DNA of 39,838 nucleotides from Sinorhizobium sp. 6-70 (GCF_030124375.1 NZ_JASKLS010000025.1:1-39838), one strand, 5' to 3'. Shown: positions 25,591 through 34,539, numbered from the stretch's first letter. Numbers and translations: made by a program. The notes: generated by a model from the sequence alone, not told the origin.

Positions 25591-25618
25591 GGCCCTAGCT
25601 TGTCGCTTACGCGAAATA
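25591..25618 (-). repeat. IS66 right end: inverted repeat and target duplication
   Basis: AGCTTGTCGCTTAC closes the element and is followed by GCGAAATA, identical to the bases at 18,303-18,310. In the broken acdS frame the IS66 end supplies an immediate in-frame TAA. Confidence 0.92.
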
Positions 25619-26554
25619 TATAGCTGCACCGTTGATCGCGGGCGCGCCGCCTAGATGCGCGTAGAGGGTCCTCGAGCTCTCCGGAAAGAAGTCTTCATTG
25701 ACGAGGGCGATCATTGCTTGCATGGATTTGCCCTCATAGAATCCGTAATCATGCCTTCAAGCCGCGCAAACAGGCGGACCGACGCTTTTGTTTCCTCGGA
25801 CGGAATGCCATGACATGGGTAGGCGTAGTCCTCGAGAAGTATCACATCATCATCGGTGATTTCCGTGCCGAGCTCGACAAGCTTTGCGGTATGTTGGGCC
25901 ACTTGTTAGCACCTGCGCCTTGTATGGCCGGGGGTCGCGGAGGCATCGATCACGTTTCGCTGTCTGCCATCCTTGGCGAAGCCGACGACCATCCCGGCTT
26001 GCATAGAGCCAGTCACAGTGCAAACGACGATGTAGTCGAAGGCAAAACCAAGCTCTTTCTCTTGGGCGCGCACCTCCTCCACGAACCCGACGTACCCAAG
26101 GCCGCCATATTTGTGAACTGAGGCCCCGGCCTACTGCCCCTTTGCTTGACTTCATCGAGCGCCTGCGACAACTGCCGATGTCAAAGCCTTGATCAACTAG
26201 CCGCACCTCTGCGTCCATGATCCGGCTCAAGAGAATGTTTCCGACTCGGTCGTAGACGGCATCCTCATGTGGCACCCAGCTCTCCTGTACCAAGCGGCGA
26301 CGACGGCAACCATCCGCGTGTGGTTGGACTGCACTCCGCCGATGGAGACAAGCGTATGCTTTCGACGCGATCGCGTCCGGGATGATATCTTCTAGCTTGC
26401 GCAGCGTGTTTCCGCCGAACGCCAGCCCAGAATTGCAGTCCTCACATTTGGCATAGATTTCAACCTTTCCCCCTAAATGCTTGCCGAGGCGTTCAAGCTT
26501 CCCGATCGGCGCAGGTCCAAAGGTAAGCGGGTAGCGACCGAACCTTTCCAGCAT
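25611..26554 (-). pseudogene. acdS: 1-Aminocyclopropane-1-carboxylate deaminase (acdS), decayed
   Basis: ACC deaminase breaks down the ethylene precursor ACC and helps nodulation. From the ATG at 26554 (MLERFGRYPLTFGPAPIGKL) the family pattern is plain: KCEDCNSGLAFGGN, QESWVPHEDAVYDRVGNI, LSRIM, and downstream in other frames HTAKLVELGTEITDDDVILL and SRTLYAHLGGAPAINGAA. Several frameshifts break the middle. The PLP lysine of the conserved GGNKTRKLE is replaced by threonine (GGNTLRKLE). IS66 removed the last codons, now at 18,284-18,310. In Mesorhizobium loti acdS is under nif control, which fits the nif genes upstream here. Confidence 0.88.
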
Positions 26555-26822
26555 GTTCTCTCCAGTGTTCTGATTGAAGTCAGCCGCTTTCCGATTTCCA
26601 TAAGACCCCGTTTCTTCCAGCGCCTTCCTCTGCCGGGAAACGACGCGACCTTGCACACCGGCGTGCTACGTTGAAGAGAGCAACGCCTATGGAAACCGAA
26701 AAGCTACATGTCGCTATGCATTGGTGAATGACTTGAAACCGGTCGCTCTGGCAGGTCATGTCCCTTCAACGCCTAGCTCCATCTCCACCGAGCCAAATTG
26801 GCGCGGATCTAAGCCCTATCTG

Positions 26823-27077
26823 TCACGGAGCCGGAGGAGACCGATGGCGAGCTGTCTGGCATTTACGGAAATGCTCAGACCTCTGGGCATCTCTCTGATC
26901 GCAGCTGGACCGCCAGATCAGAAAGATTACACTCCCGAAATAAGCTACCTGAAGAAGCAGACAACCAACCAACGTTGCGACGATTACCTGGCGAATGGAA
27001 TGGGAGAAGAAATAGACCGTGAGAGCGTTAGTGCAAAGGAAAAGTGCCAGGACGCTACAGAAGACTCTGAGGGGCAA
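26823..27077 (-). CDS. SyrA/ExoX-like exopolysaccharide regulatory membrane protein
   Basis: An 84-residue protein with two predicted membrane helices (about residues 5-27 and 30-55: MPLRVFCSVLALFLCTNALT, VIVATLVGCLLLQVAYFGSV) and a charged cytoplasmic tail (IWRSSCDQRDAQRSEHFRKC). The pattern fits the small SyrA/ExoX family of rhizobia, which modulates exopolysaccharide production. It is intact and sits directly after fdxB on the same strand. Confidence 0.68.
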   Translation of the reverse strand: MPLRVFCSVLALFLCTNALTVYFFSHSIRQVIVATLVGCLLLQVAYFGSVIFLIWRSSCDQRDAQRSEHFRKCQTARHRSPPAP

Positions 27078-27103
27078 CGCCGTTCTCCTGGTTTGGCATT
27101 AGA

Positions 27104-27421
27104 TCAGACAGTATCCTTGTCAGCCGCAACATGGGTCTGGCAGTTCTTCGGGCAGACCCGAGCGCAGGCTCCGCAACCAATGCAGCGGCCGGCCTGGTCG
27201 ACGGCCATGATCATGCGATTGAGCTCACCATCGAAGTCGTCGTCCTCGTCGTCGCAGATGCCGAGGACTTCGCCCGCATCATCGATGCCATAAAGGTGCA
27301 TGACCTCGCGCGAGCAGACCTTGAAGCAGCGGCCGCAGCCAATGCAGGTCGTGCCATCGATAACAGTCAGATATTCGGGCATCCAGTTCGTGCCGTCGCG
27401 GGTAAGAAAAGGGCTCGTCAT
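27104..27421 (-). CDS. fdxB: Nif-specific 2[4Fe-4S] ferredoxin (ferredoxin III, FdxB)
   Basis: A 105-residue ferredoxin with two cluster motifs, CIGCGRCFKVC around residues 27-37 and CIGCGACARVCPKNC around 79-93, separated by an acidic stretch (DDEDDDFDGE) typical of nif-linked ferredoxin III. It would carry electrons for nitrogenase or cofactor assembly. Its ATG overlaps the stop of the gene upstream (ATGA). The protein is intact although its upstream nif cluster is deleted. Confidence 0.9.
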   Translation of the reverse strand: MTSPFLTRDGTNWMPEYLTVIDGTTCIGCGRCFKVCSREVMHLYGIDDAGEVLGICDDEDDDFDGELNRMIMAVDQAGRCIGCGACARVCPKNCQTHVAADKDTV

Positions 27422-27621
27422 CCTGAGTTCTCCAACGCGCTGAGCTCTCTCTTCGCAGCGTCCGGCTCCGCAAAGACATCGAACGTTCTTTTGGCGACCG
27501 CCTTGACCTCGCTCCAGTTGACTGGAAGGTCCTCGGCGAGTTCGTGCAGTTCCATCTTCGCAGTCCCGGCGCGCGACTGCAGTTTGCGGACTTTCTTCCT
27601 CAGTTCTTCAAGGTCTGGCAT
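27418..27621 (-). CDS. NifX-associated small protein (CCE_0567/DUF683 family)
   Basis: A 67-residue protein, MPDLEELRKKVRKLQSRAGT at the start and then ELAEDLPVNWSEVKAVAKRT. The helical N-terminus and the LPVNW block are the mark of the small family found with nifX and fdxB in diazotrophs. Its exact role is unknown. It overlaps fdxB by ATGA and follows the DUF269 gene by 23 bases. Confidence 0.87.
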   Translation of the reverse strand: MPDLEELRKKVRKLQSRAGTAKMELHELAEDLPVNWSEVKAVAKRTFDVFAEPDAAKRELSALENSG

Positions 27622-27644
27622 GATCTCGTTCCTCGAAACCTGGG

Positions 27645-28133
27645 TCAGGCCCGTGCAGCGTCAGGATGGGCTTCGATGGCGGCTATCGCATCGTCTACCA
27701 GTTTCGCACCCGCCTTAGCGAGTTTGCCAAGTGTGTCGAAGCCGAACCGACGGACCTCGCGCATGGTCTTCGACAGAACCACCAATCGGCCGGTCGTGAG
27801 AACGACGCGACCGGAGCCCTCAGGGCTGATCATGATGGTCGATGATGCAAGCAGCCCGGAGCGCTCCTCGATCGCAAGCGCCGCGCAGGTGTAGAAAATC
27901 TGGAGCCTCCACAGCACGTCCGGATCGGGATCGCCGATGGTCGGGATCTCACGATGCCGCTCCTTCGTGACGATGAAGTCGGCGAGTAGGTCGGCATCGG
28001 ATTTGTCTTCCCAGATTCTATAGGTGTCCTGTGCGCGGATCAGGCGGATGAGACATTTGACGAACGGGGTGGCAAGGGTCGTCTCGTCCGCGTTCTCAGC
28101 ACGGATGACCGCGGTATCCGACGGTGTTGTCAT
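27645..28133 (-). CDS. NifX-associated nitrogen fixation protein (DUF269 family)
   Basis: From the ATG at 28133 (MTTPSDTAVI) the frame gives 162 residues of the NifX-associated family: FVKCLIRLIRAQDTYRIWED, EIPTIGDPDPDVLWRLQIFY, and RVVLTTGRLVVLSKTMREVR. It probably assists FeMo-cofactor handling. The frame stays open upstream into the nifE-nifX fusion with no stop between, so a longer fused product is possible. GAGGACCGAACG before the ATG offers a separate start. Confidence 0.87.
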   Translation of the reverse strand: MTTPSDTAVIRAENADETTLATPFVKCLIRLIRAQDTYRIWEDKSDADLLADFIVTKERHREIPTIGDPDPDVLWRLQIFYTCAALAIEERSGLLASSTIMISPEGSGRVVLTTGRLVVLSKTMREVRRFGFDTLGKLAKAGAKLVDDAIAAIEAHPDAARA

Positions 28134-28502
28134 CGTTCGGTCCTCATTCTCGAAGGATTGCTTTTTTGCGGCACCTGCTTCCGTCAGCACCTTGCGCAGC
28201 CAGGGCGGAGGCGACGTCTTGAGCATGGTCTGGCCTCGCGACAGTACGTCTTCGATGGACTGAGGCTGCGGCACTTTGATCGGATGGACTTTTGCCGAGA
28301 CAACTTTGGCTGTGGAGGGCCACCTCGGCCGGTATGCTTCTAGCCTCTTCCACGCAATCGCCTCCTCCTCTGGGATGAGTGTCTCTGTGCGCTCGATGAG
28401 CTCCGCATCGGCGTCCTTCTTCACAAGCAACCCCGCGATCTGCGGGAGCGCTTCCGAGGTGTCGGTGATGCCGTAGACGGAGTCCTCGAAAAGCGGTATG
28501 TC
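28134..28502 (-). pseudogene. nifX: nifE-nifX deletion fusion
   Basis: The first part (28,502 to about 28,314) is internal NifE: PLFEDSVYGITDTSEALPQI, then ERTETLIPEEEAIAWKRLEA. From AKVVSAKVHPIKVPQPQSIE to TSPPPWLRKVLTEA it is the C-terminus of NifX. The deletion removed the end of nifE, all of nifN and the start of nifX, yet kept the frame. The NifE piece has no start and is preceded by an in-frame TGA at 28,505-28,503. After the NifX tail there is no stop before the DUF269 gene. Confidence 0.82.
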
Positions 28503-28666
28503 TCAGTGCGCCTCCAGCGCGCTACACCAATGCCGGTCATCGGCTCGCGCCGCCTCGGAACGAAGCGCTTCAAATCCCATGCCACTTCGGGCCGATCACG
28601 CCAACGGAAGAATTCGGTCTTGTTTTTCAGCTGTTTAGTCTCAGTCTAACAGTCTGAACAAACCTG

Positions 28667-28682
28667 TGTCGCGGATCCGACA
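28667..28682. promoter_or_regulatory. NifA-type upstream activator site, TGT-N10-ACA
   Basis: TGTCG and CGACA flank CGGATC, giving a perfect TGT-N10-ACA with five-base symmetric arms. It lies 165 bases upstream of the nif remnant on the minus strand. The only -24/-12 candidate between them, TGGCATG-GGAT-TTGAA near 28,580, lacks the -12 GC pair. Confidence 0.5.
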
Positions 28683-28725
28683 AGGCGACAAAGGCGTCGG
28701 ATCGCGTGAGTGTCAAATCTCGTCG

Positions 28726-28902
28726 TCACGAGCGATCTGTTGATCGCGCAAACGTCTCCAGGTCAAGCCGGTCCGGGGATCGGCCAATGTAGCGGGAGAA
28801 CTTCGCTACCGCGTGCACCTTTAGCGTCATGCGTGGCCGGCGACAGATTGCGGATCGTCATGCCCTCGATCATGCGCAGTCGAAGCGGTTCATCTCGGCC
28901 AT
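28726..28902 (-). pseudogene. XerC/D-like recombinase, N-terminal scrap
   Basis: From the ATG at 28902 the minus strand reads MAEMNRFDCACMIEGMTIRN and LSPATHD, then in another frame FSRYIGRSPDRLDLE, ending in a stop. This is the N-terminal core-binding pattern of IS-linked tyrosine recombinases. The catalytic domain is absent. Confidence 0.6.
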
Positions 28903-29785
28903 CTTATTGCTCCTGTTCTCAGGATTGCACTCCAACAGCAAAACAGCAGCTCAGCCACAAACCGTCCCGCCAATGCCGCGCGCCAGAGGCCTCGTTCAAT
29001 CCTCAAAATGCAGCTGCATCCAAAAAATCTGTCAAAGCAGTGCTAAGCCGCCTGTTGGGCGAGATGGGTTCCTCCTCTGGCGATCGATGGCCGAGTGCTG
29101 AGTTTGGCCGCTTCAAAAGTAGATCTGTTCGGTGAAACTCGGCAGCCGTTAGGCAAATCGGCGAGCTGTGGTACCCGGCAACGCAGACATCCTCGACTTT
29201 CAAGGTGTTCATGAAGCTGTTATCACCAGAGGCTGATGGTATCACGGCCGTTCCGGTATCCAATCCATTTCACTTCCAGGGTAGCGATGATGGGGCAGAT
29301 TGATAAGTGAGAGTTCGACTGGCAATTTACCACTGTGCGAGCCGATCAATTCGGCCGGTGATGCTGATTACACCGAATCCGCCGTCAGGATGCGGCGGCG
29401 AGAGGGAAGATCAGCCATTATGGGCGACCAGGAATCGTTTTGCGGCGGCGGCCGCGGCCCTTGCGATTCTGTAGCACACGCTTAACCCTGTCGGACGACA
29501 GCGCTGCGCGACCGCTGGGTAGTCAAGTGGAGGCTGCGCCTCATCGAATACCGATCGAATCTAAGCGCGCTTACGATGCGGATTCTGGAAGAGGCGATTT
29601 GGCGCTCAAATGCTCATTAGGTCTTCTTTTCCAAAAGAAGTCATTCGTCGACCATAAGGATGGTCGCGCAAAGAAGAACATGCGGAGCTTTGGGAAGAGA
29701 TGAACCTGATCCTTTCACCTGCCCAACGCCATCGCTTGGGCGAAGATGTGAGTCAACGGGACCGAAAGGGAAGGTGAGGACTCAG
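28903..29785. other. Region without a clear gene upstream of the exporter
   Basis: Only broken frames are seen. A minus-strand stretch near 29,080-29,150 (KRPNSALGHRSPEE) looks like the tail of an IS3-type transposase. A perfect palindrome at 29,623-29,640 is listed separately. Otherwise nothing is recognised. Confidence 0.35.
29623..29640. repeat. Perfect palindrome upstream of the MFS gene
   Basis: CTTCTTTT and its exact complement AAAAGAAG flank CC, about 145 bases before the exporter start. It could be an operator or part of a bidirectional terminator. Confidence 0.4.
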
Positions 29786-31441
29786 ATGAGCAAGATGGCG
29801 GGCGCAGGCCCGGATCCAATATCGCCGACCACGTTTGCGCCGCTCAGGAACCCGGCCTTTCGTTCGATTTGGTTAGCCATGCAGGTTTCCAGCCTTGGTT
29901 GGCTGATGCAGACTGTGGCCATCAGCTGGCTGATGGCCACAGTCTCGACTTCCGATCTGATGGTCGCGCTCGTACCGGCTTCATCGACGCTGCCTGCGTT
30001 CATCCTTTCTGTCTTCGCCGGGGCAATTGCCGATAATTTCAGCCGTCGCAGGGTCATGTTCGCCGCTCGGTGCCTTATGGCTATAGCATCTGCAATGCTG
30101 ACCGCGTTTGTTGCGCTGGGCTTTGTCGATCCGTGGATGATCCTCGGCTTCAGCTTCTTAGTCGCATGCGGCGCAGCTCTCAACGATCCCGCCTGGCAAG
30201 CTTCGGTTGGCGATATCGTGGACCGACGCGATGTTCCCGCTGCCGTTACCCTCCTCTCTGTCGGCTTCAACACCGTACGGACCGTGGGCCCGGCGCTCGG
30301 CGGCATCGTGGTTGCCTCGTTCGGGCTTGTGTCGGCTCTCGCCGTGACGACACTCAGCTACCTGGTACCTCTGGGCACCATATGGCGCTGCACGTGGAAG
30401 GTTCGTTCCTTACCTCTCCCGCGTGAGTCGATGAGAATTGCGATCTATGACGGGCTGCGCTTCACGGCAATGTCTTCCGAGATCAAGGCCGCGACCACTC
30501 GTGGGACACTCTTCGGACTGGCGAGCACCGCCATTCTAGCGCTGCTGCCCTTGGTTGTCCGAGACCAGTTAGCGGGAGGGCCGCTCGCCTTTGGCACGCT
30601 CATGGCCGGGTTCGGGACCGGCGCGGTCTTCGGCGGCCTCTCCAACAACATGCTCAGACGGATCTTGTCTGAGGAATGGCTGATGAAGCTCTCCTGCGTC
30701 GCCTGCGCGGCGTGCTCCCTCTCCCTTGCGCTGAGCTCTTCGCTTGCAGTGGCGGCAATTGCACTCGCCGTGGGGGGCGCGGGTTGGGTCACCGCCTGGT
30801 CCCGGCTTGGCGTGAGTGTGCAGTTGGCGAGCCCGCGATGGGTCGTGGGGCGCACCATCTCGATCTACTACGCACTAGTAGATGGCGGCATCGCGGCGGG
30901 CAGTTGGGTGTGGGGCACGGTGACCCAGAACTATTCTCTAACCGTGGCGCTGGAGGGCTCCGCTGCAGCCCTGCTGCTTGTCGCTGCAGCCGGTTTTCTG
31001 TTTCCTCTTCGCGAGCGCCGCGAATCAGAGCCTGATCCTTTGGAGGAGTTCAACACCCCGGCTGTCGCCCTCGATCTGAAGCCAAGAAGTGGTCCCATCG
31101 TGGTCAAGGTTGAGTATCTGGTACCCGAGGAAAGTGAAGAAGCTTTCCTGGAGCTCATGCGCGAACGTCGGCACGTGCAGAGCCGCGTCGGTGCTCGGCA
31201 TTGGACGCTCCAACGCAACCTTCAGGAGCCGTCGCAATGGACAGAAACATTCCGAACGCCGACTTGGACGGACTACCTTCGCCTCAACTATCGCCTCACG
31301 ACTGCGGATAAGCAGCTTGACGAACGTGTCCTTCAATTACACGAGGGAGAGCTTCCGCCCCAAACGACGCTTTTGATCGAGCGACCGACAGGCCCCGCTC
31401 GCAAAGCCGAGCAATCGAGCCTCCTTTTTCCCCACCGTTGA
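29786..31441 (+). CDS. MFS_3-type exporter with a C-terminal soluble domain
   Basis: 551 residues from the ATG at 29786, with GGTGAGG seven bases upstream. The first about 410 residues form a 12-helix major facilitator of the MFS_3 (EntS-like) class, with start block FAPLRNPAFRSIWLAMQVSS and loop DNFSRRRVMFAARCLMAIAS. The last about 120 residues form a soluble domain resembling a dimeric alpha-beta barrel monooxygenase fold (VKVEYLVPEESEEAFLELMR, WTETFRTPTWTDYLRLNYRL), common in this subfamily. It likely exports a small metabolite. With the ATP-grasp ligase 3.4 kb downstream it resembles the ligase-exporter pair of dipeptide antibiotic loci. Confidence 0.85.
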   Translation: MSKMAGAGPDPISPTTFAPLRNPAFRSIWLAMQVSSLGWLMQTVAISWLMATVSTSDLMVALVPASSTLPAFILSVFAGAIADNFSRRRVMFAARCLMAIASAMLTAFVALGFVDPWMILGFSFLVACGAALNDPAWQASVGDIVDRRDVPAAVTLLSVGFNTVRTVGPALGGIVVASFGLVSALAVTTLSYLVPLGTIWRCTWKVRSLPLPRESMRIAIYDGLRFTAMSSEIKAATTRGTLFGLASTAILALLPLVVRDQLAGGPLAFGTLMAGFGTGAVFGGLSNNMLRRILSEEWLMKLSCVACAACSLSLALSSSLAVAAIALAVGGAGWVTAWSRLGVSVQLASPRWVVGRTISIYYALVDGGIAAGSWVWGTVTQNYSLTVALEGSAAALLLVAAAGFLFPLRERRESEPDPLEEFNTPAVALDLKPRSGPIVVKVEYLVPEESEEAFLELMRERRHVQSRVGARHWTLQRNLQEPSQWTETFRTPTWTDYLRLNYRLTTADKQLDERVLQLHEGELPPQTTLLIERPTGPARKAEQSSLLFPHR

Positions 31442-31497
31442 TCTCCTCACAAGTGCGGGGGCAAGCAATCCTTTCCCCTACCAGCGGTGGCAGGAAG

Positions 31498-32003
31498 ATG
31501 ATACCTGCCCGCCCTAGACGCCATGTTCCGGGCGGACATGTGCCAACCTGGTCCATGGCGCCGCTCGTCGAGGCCTATCAGGCGATGCGCGGCGCCTCGT
31601 TCTTGGTCGCGGTGATCTTCACGGCCGAGATCGGGGATGTGCGCCGCTTCGATAGTCCGCCACCGTTGATGGCCTTCCTCGGTCTGGTTCCGGGAGAGCG
31701 CTCGACCGGTGACACGGTCCGCCGGTCGAGCCTCACGCTCGCGGCAATCGACGCGCCCGCCGCGCCTTGGTCGAAGCGGCCTGGACTTATCGCTACCCAG
31801 CCAGGGTCAGCGAGGCTCTGAGGGTTCGGCTCGAGGGATTGCCCAAGGCTGTCCGCGACATCGCCTGGAAGGCGCAAATCAGGCACTGCGCTTGCTATCC
31901 TCGCCTCAACGCCGCCGGCAAGAAACCACCGGTGATCGTGGCCGCGATCGCGCGCGAGATCGCCGCCTTTGGGCTATCGGGCAGGAGGTCGTACCGTCAT
32001 TGA
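31498..32003 (+). pseudogene. IS110-family transposase, C-terminal part
   Basis: In two frames the plus strand reads MAPLVEAYQAMRGASFLVAV, EIGDVRRFDSPPPLMAFLGL and then LVEAAWTYRYPARVSEALRV, the Transposase_20 domain of IS110. A frameshift lies near 31,755 and the N-terminal DEDD domain is missing on this strand. Confidence 0.8.
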
Positions 32004-32279
32004 CGAGTTTCGACCCAGCCCGCTGCACAGGCCGGGGTGGGCCACGGTGGGGAACTCCCGTCGCTAGTTACGGGGCCGAGCCAATCCGCTCGACGCCCGC
32101 CCTCTAGACCGAGGACAGCCCCGAGACGAAGACACGGAAGCCGGTACCCGACCCGCGGATGAGAGTCTGATCAACCGTCGTCTCTGACCTCCACCCCCGG
32201 CCCGGTGCAGCTTCAGCCAATCCGACTGCTTCGCACGCTCGCGCCAAGTGGCCGATGCCGGTCGCCTTCAGCCTTGACA

Positions 32280-32935
32280 GGGAACATGAGAGACTAGCCG
32301 ACAAATGGCGCGCAACTGTTCGTCCAGGCGGCGTAGCCGCTGAGCCGCGTCCTCGATCGCGTCGATCTTCTCCTGGAGCACGATCTGCTGCGCCGTATGC
32401 TCGAAGCTCTGGCGGGCAAGCCAGCGGCCGGTGCGCCAATGTCCAATGGCCGCCGCCTTCGTAGATCCGCCCATGGCGCAGGAGGAAAGAGAGTAGTTGC
32501 TGGCGTTTGCGGCGCAGGTCGTCGGCGCTGGCTTCCTGAGCCCGGACCAGATCGCGGACAGCCTCGTGGACGACGTCCGGCACCCATACCACGGTCAGCT
32601 CGCCCGCTCGGTGCAGCCGCGCCAGCGTGACCGCGTCCCGTCGGTTCGTCTTGACTCGCTCGCCCGACCGCTTCGGGATCAGGGCCGGCGTGACCACCAT
32701 GCAGTCGTGCCCAAGATCGCGGACCTGACGGTACAACCCCTAACCCGTCGGCCCGGCCTCGAAGCAGACGTGCAGTCGATCATACTTTTTTCCCAGGTTG
32801 ATCGTCCGCTCTATCGTCGCAGGGTCATTCTCGATCTCGCCGACGAACCGAACCTCGCCCGACCGGCCGCCCCCTGCAATCGCCACCGCGTGCTTCTTCT
32901 TGACGCGACAAACGCTGCGTTATACTCCCCCATGG
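32280..32935 (-). pseudogene. IS110-family transposase, N-terminal part
   Basis: The minus strand holds the DEDD domain in broken frames: VKKKHAVAIAGGGRSGEVRF, VGEIENDPATIERTI, then after an in-frame TAG LYRQVRDLGHDCMVVTPALI and RVKTNRRDAVTLARLHRAGE. It continues to LDEQLRAICRLVSHVP. The C-terminal half is absent here, while the fragment at 31.5-32.0 kb has only that half in the opposite direction. Confidence 0.8.
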
Positions 32936-32999
32936 CTCGCCTCCGTGTGTAAGGATCCGCTCGGCCCATCCGAGCAACCCTCGTCTTTCAATCGCACGA

Positions 33000-33660
33000 A
33001 AAGGCGGGCCACCGATGCTGGCACGAGAATATCGCAAGTTGGAAGCAACTGGTCAGGATCGATTGCTGCCTCTTTTGAACCGCAAAGGAAATGATGCTCG
33101 CGCATAGGTCTCCGAGAGCCTTTTTGGCTAGCACTCGAACGCTCAAACGCATTATACCGGCGTTAATGCGGACAAGTTACTATGCCGCACTTGCCCCGAA
33201 GGGAGTCCAGCTTCGCAAATCCCGACTCTTTTCGAGGCTCCTTCTCATATCCGTCTGAACCCGGTCACCTTTTGCCCCCTAAGGCTAGTGCTCGAGCGAT
33301 GGACAGCCAAGCCCTTCCTGACAAAATGGGCCCGCCGTGTGGTCGCTAACGCCGATGATCTTGACGCCTCGCCTCGCGAGCGTAGCGGCCGACCACCGGG
33401 CCGAAGCCTTGGACGATCGCAGTGCACTGGGGGTCCAACGCAATCTCGTCCATGACGCGCGACGAGGCAGGCGATACCGCGTCAGATTGCCTCGAGACGC
33501 GGCTTTCCCTCATGTGATGGTCGACAGTCACACTTCGGCACGTGAAATGCCTGCAACGGGGGTATCCAATGGGGCAATCGCTCATCAGGTGCAACCTCAT
33601 CTGAACCGATCCACCACGCCAACATCCCGGTCCCCGCTATTACCACTGAGGAGACGACAT
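33000..33660. other. No recognisable gene
   Basis: Frames are open on both strands, for example 33,346-33,600 on the minus strand (containing DEIALDPQCTAIVQGF), but I assign no family. It lies between an IS110 remnant and an IS21 remnant and may hold parts of either. Confidence 0.35.
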
Positions 33661-34361
33661 GTGCTTGACCATCCCACCCTTGATAAATTGAATGCCATGG
33701 GTCTGACCGGCATCGCCAAAGCGTTCAACGAACGATCCTGAATGGCTCGGGCTGCTGCTCGAGCGAGAGTGGAGCTGGCGCTACGATCGCAAGCTTGCCG
33801 CACGTCTCAGGTTCGCCAAGCTGCGCCACCAGGCCGTGCGCGAGGATGTCGATTATCGCAGTGGCCGCGGTCTCGATCGGGCGCTGTTCATGAAGTTGAT
33901 TGGCGGCGACTGATCGATGCCCACGACAACCTCGCGATCTGCGGCCATCTGGCGTCAGCAAAGCTGGTTGGCCTGTGCACTCGGGCACAAGGCCTGCCGC
34001 GACGATCGTTCCGTTCTTTATCTGCGCGTGCCACGGCTGTTTGCCAATCTCGGCCTTGCTCGCGGTGACGGTCGCTATCCAACACTGCAGCGGACCCTCG
34101 GGCGCGTCCAGCTCCTGATCCTCGATGATTGGGGCCTGGGGGCGCTCAACGAGCAGGCGCGCACGACCTTCTGGAGACCCTCGAAGCTCGCTACGGACGC
34201 CGCTCGACAATCATTACCAGCCAGCTTCCGGTGTCCGCCTGGCACGAGCTCATCGGCAATCCAACCTATGCCGGTGCCATCCTCGACAGCCTCGTTCACA
34301 ATGCCACCGCATCGATCTATCTGGCGAAAGCCTGCGACGAAACCAGCGCCGGAAATCTTGA
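33661..34361 (+). pseudogene. istB: IS21-family helper ATPase IstB, frameshifted
   Basis: A GTG at 33661 with GAGGAG upstream starts VLDHPTLDKLNAMGLTGIAK. The rest follows in shifted frames: LRHQAV, LIDAHDNLAICG, LACALGHKACRDDRSVLYLR, VQLLILDDWGLGALN (Walker B) and ASVWHELIGNPTYA-type text, ending with RIDLSGESLRR. The Walker A segment (normally GPTGVGKSWLACALG) is damaged. Full IstB is about 250 residues, so nearly the whole length is present but unreadable. IstA is not seen. Confidence 0.82.
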
Positions 34362-34415
34362 CTCGTCACACGAATGAACTAACAACAACCACAGCCAGCA
34401 GGACCCCAGCCTCAA

Positions 34416-34487
34416 GGGGGCGAGATCATCCCGGAATACGGGGGCGCAATCATCGCGGAACAAAGGGGCGGCTCCCTCGGAATCGGC
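34416..34487 (+). repeat. IS21-type terminal repeats
   Basis: GGGGGCG(AG/CA)ATCATC(C/G)CGGAA is present twice in tandem (34,416-34,438 and 34,440-34,462), with a weaker third copy starting at 34,465. Multiple end repeats outside istB are normal for IS21 and bind the transposase. Confidence 0.6.
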
Positions 34488-34539
34488 AAAAAATGGTCAC
34501 AACTATCCACCGGGGGTCGGTATCACTTACTAATGCCGG

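Larger units (their letters stand above)
18311..25610 (+). mobile_element. IS66-family element carrying two nested insertions
   Basis: The element has matching ends, an 8-bp target duplication and the tnpA-tnpB-tnpC order of IS66. It spans 7,300 bases. Subtracting the two nested elements (18,885-22,314 and 24,021-25,390) leaves 2,500 bases, a usual IS66 size. tnpA is whole, while tnpB and tnpC are each split once and become in frame again when the inserts are removed. It interrupts acdS six codons before its stop. With tnpB and tnpC split, it should not move by itself. Confidence 0.92.

Noticed and set aside
26600..26660. Possible -24/-12 promoter upstream of acdS (TAGCACG...GTGCA)
   Set aside because: The spacing is off by one and the -24 GG is absent. 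No upstream NifA site was seen nearby.
29003..29263. IS3-family transposase on the minus strand
   Set aside because: Only about 15 residues (RPNSALGHRSPEE) look right, which is not enough for a separate feature.
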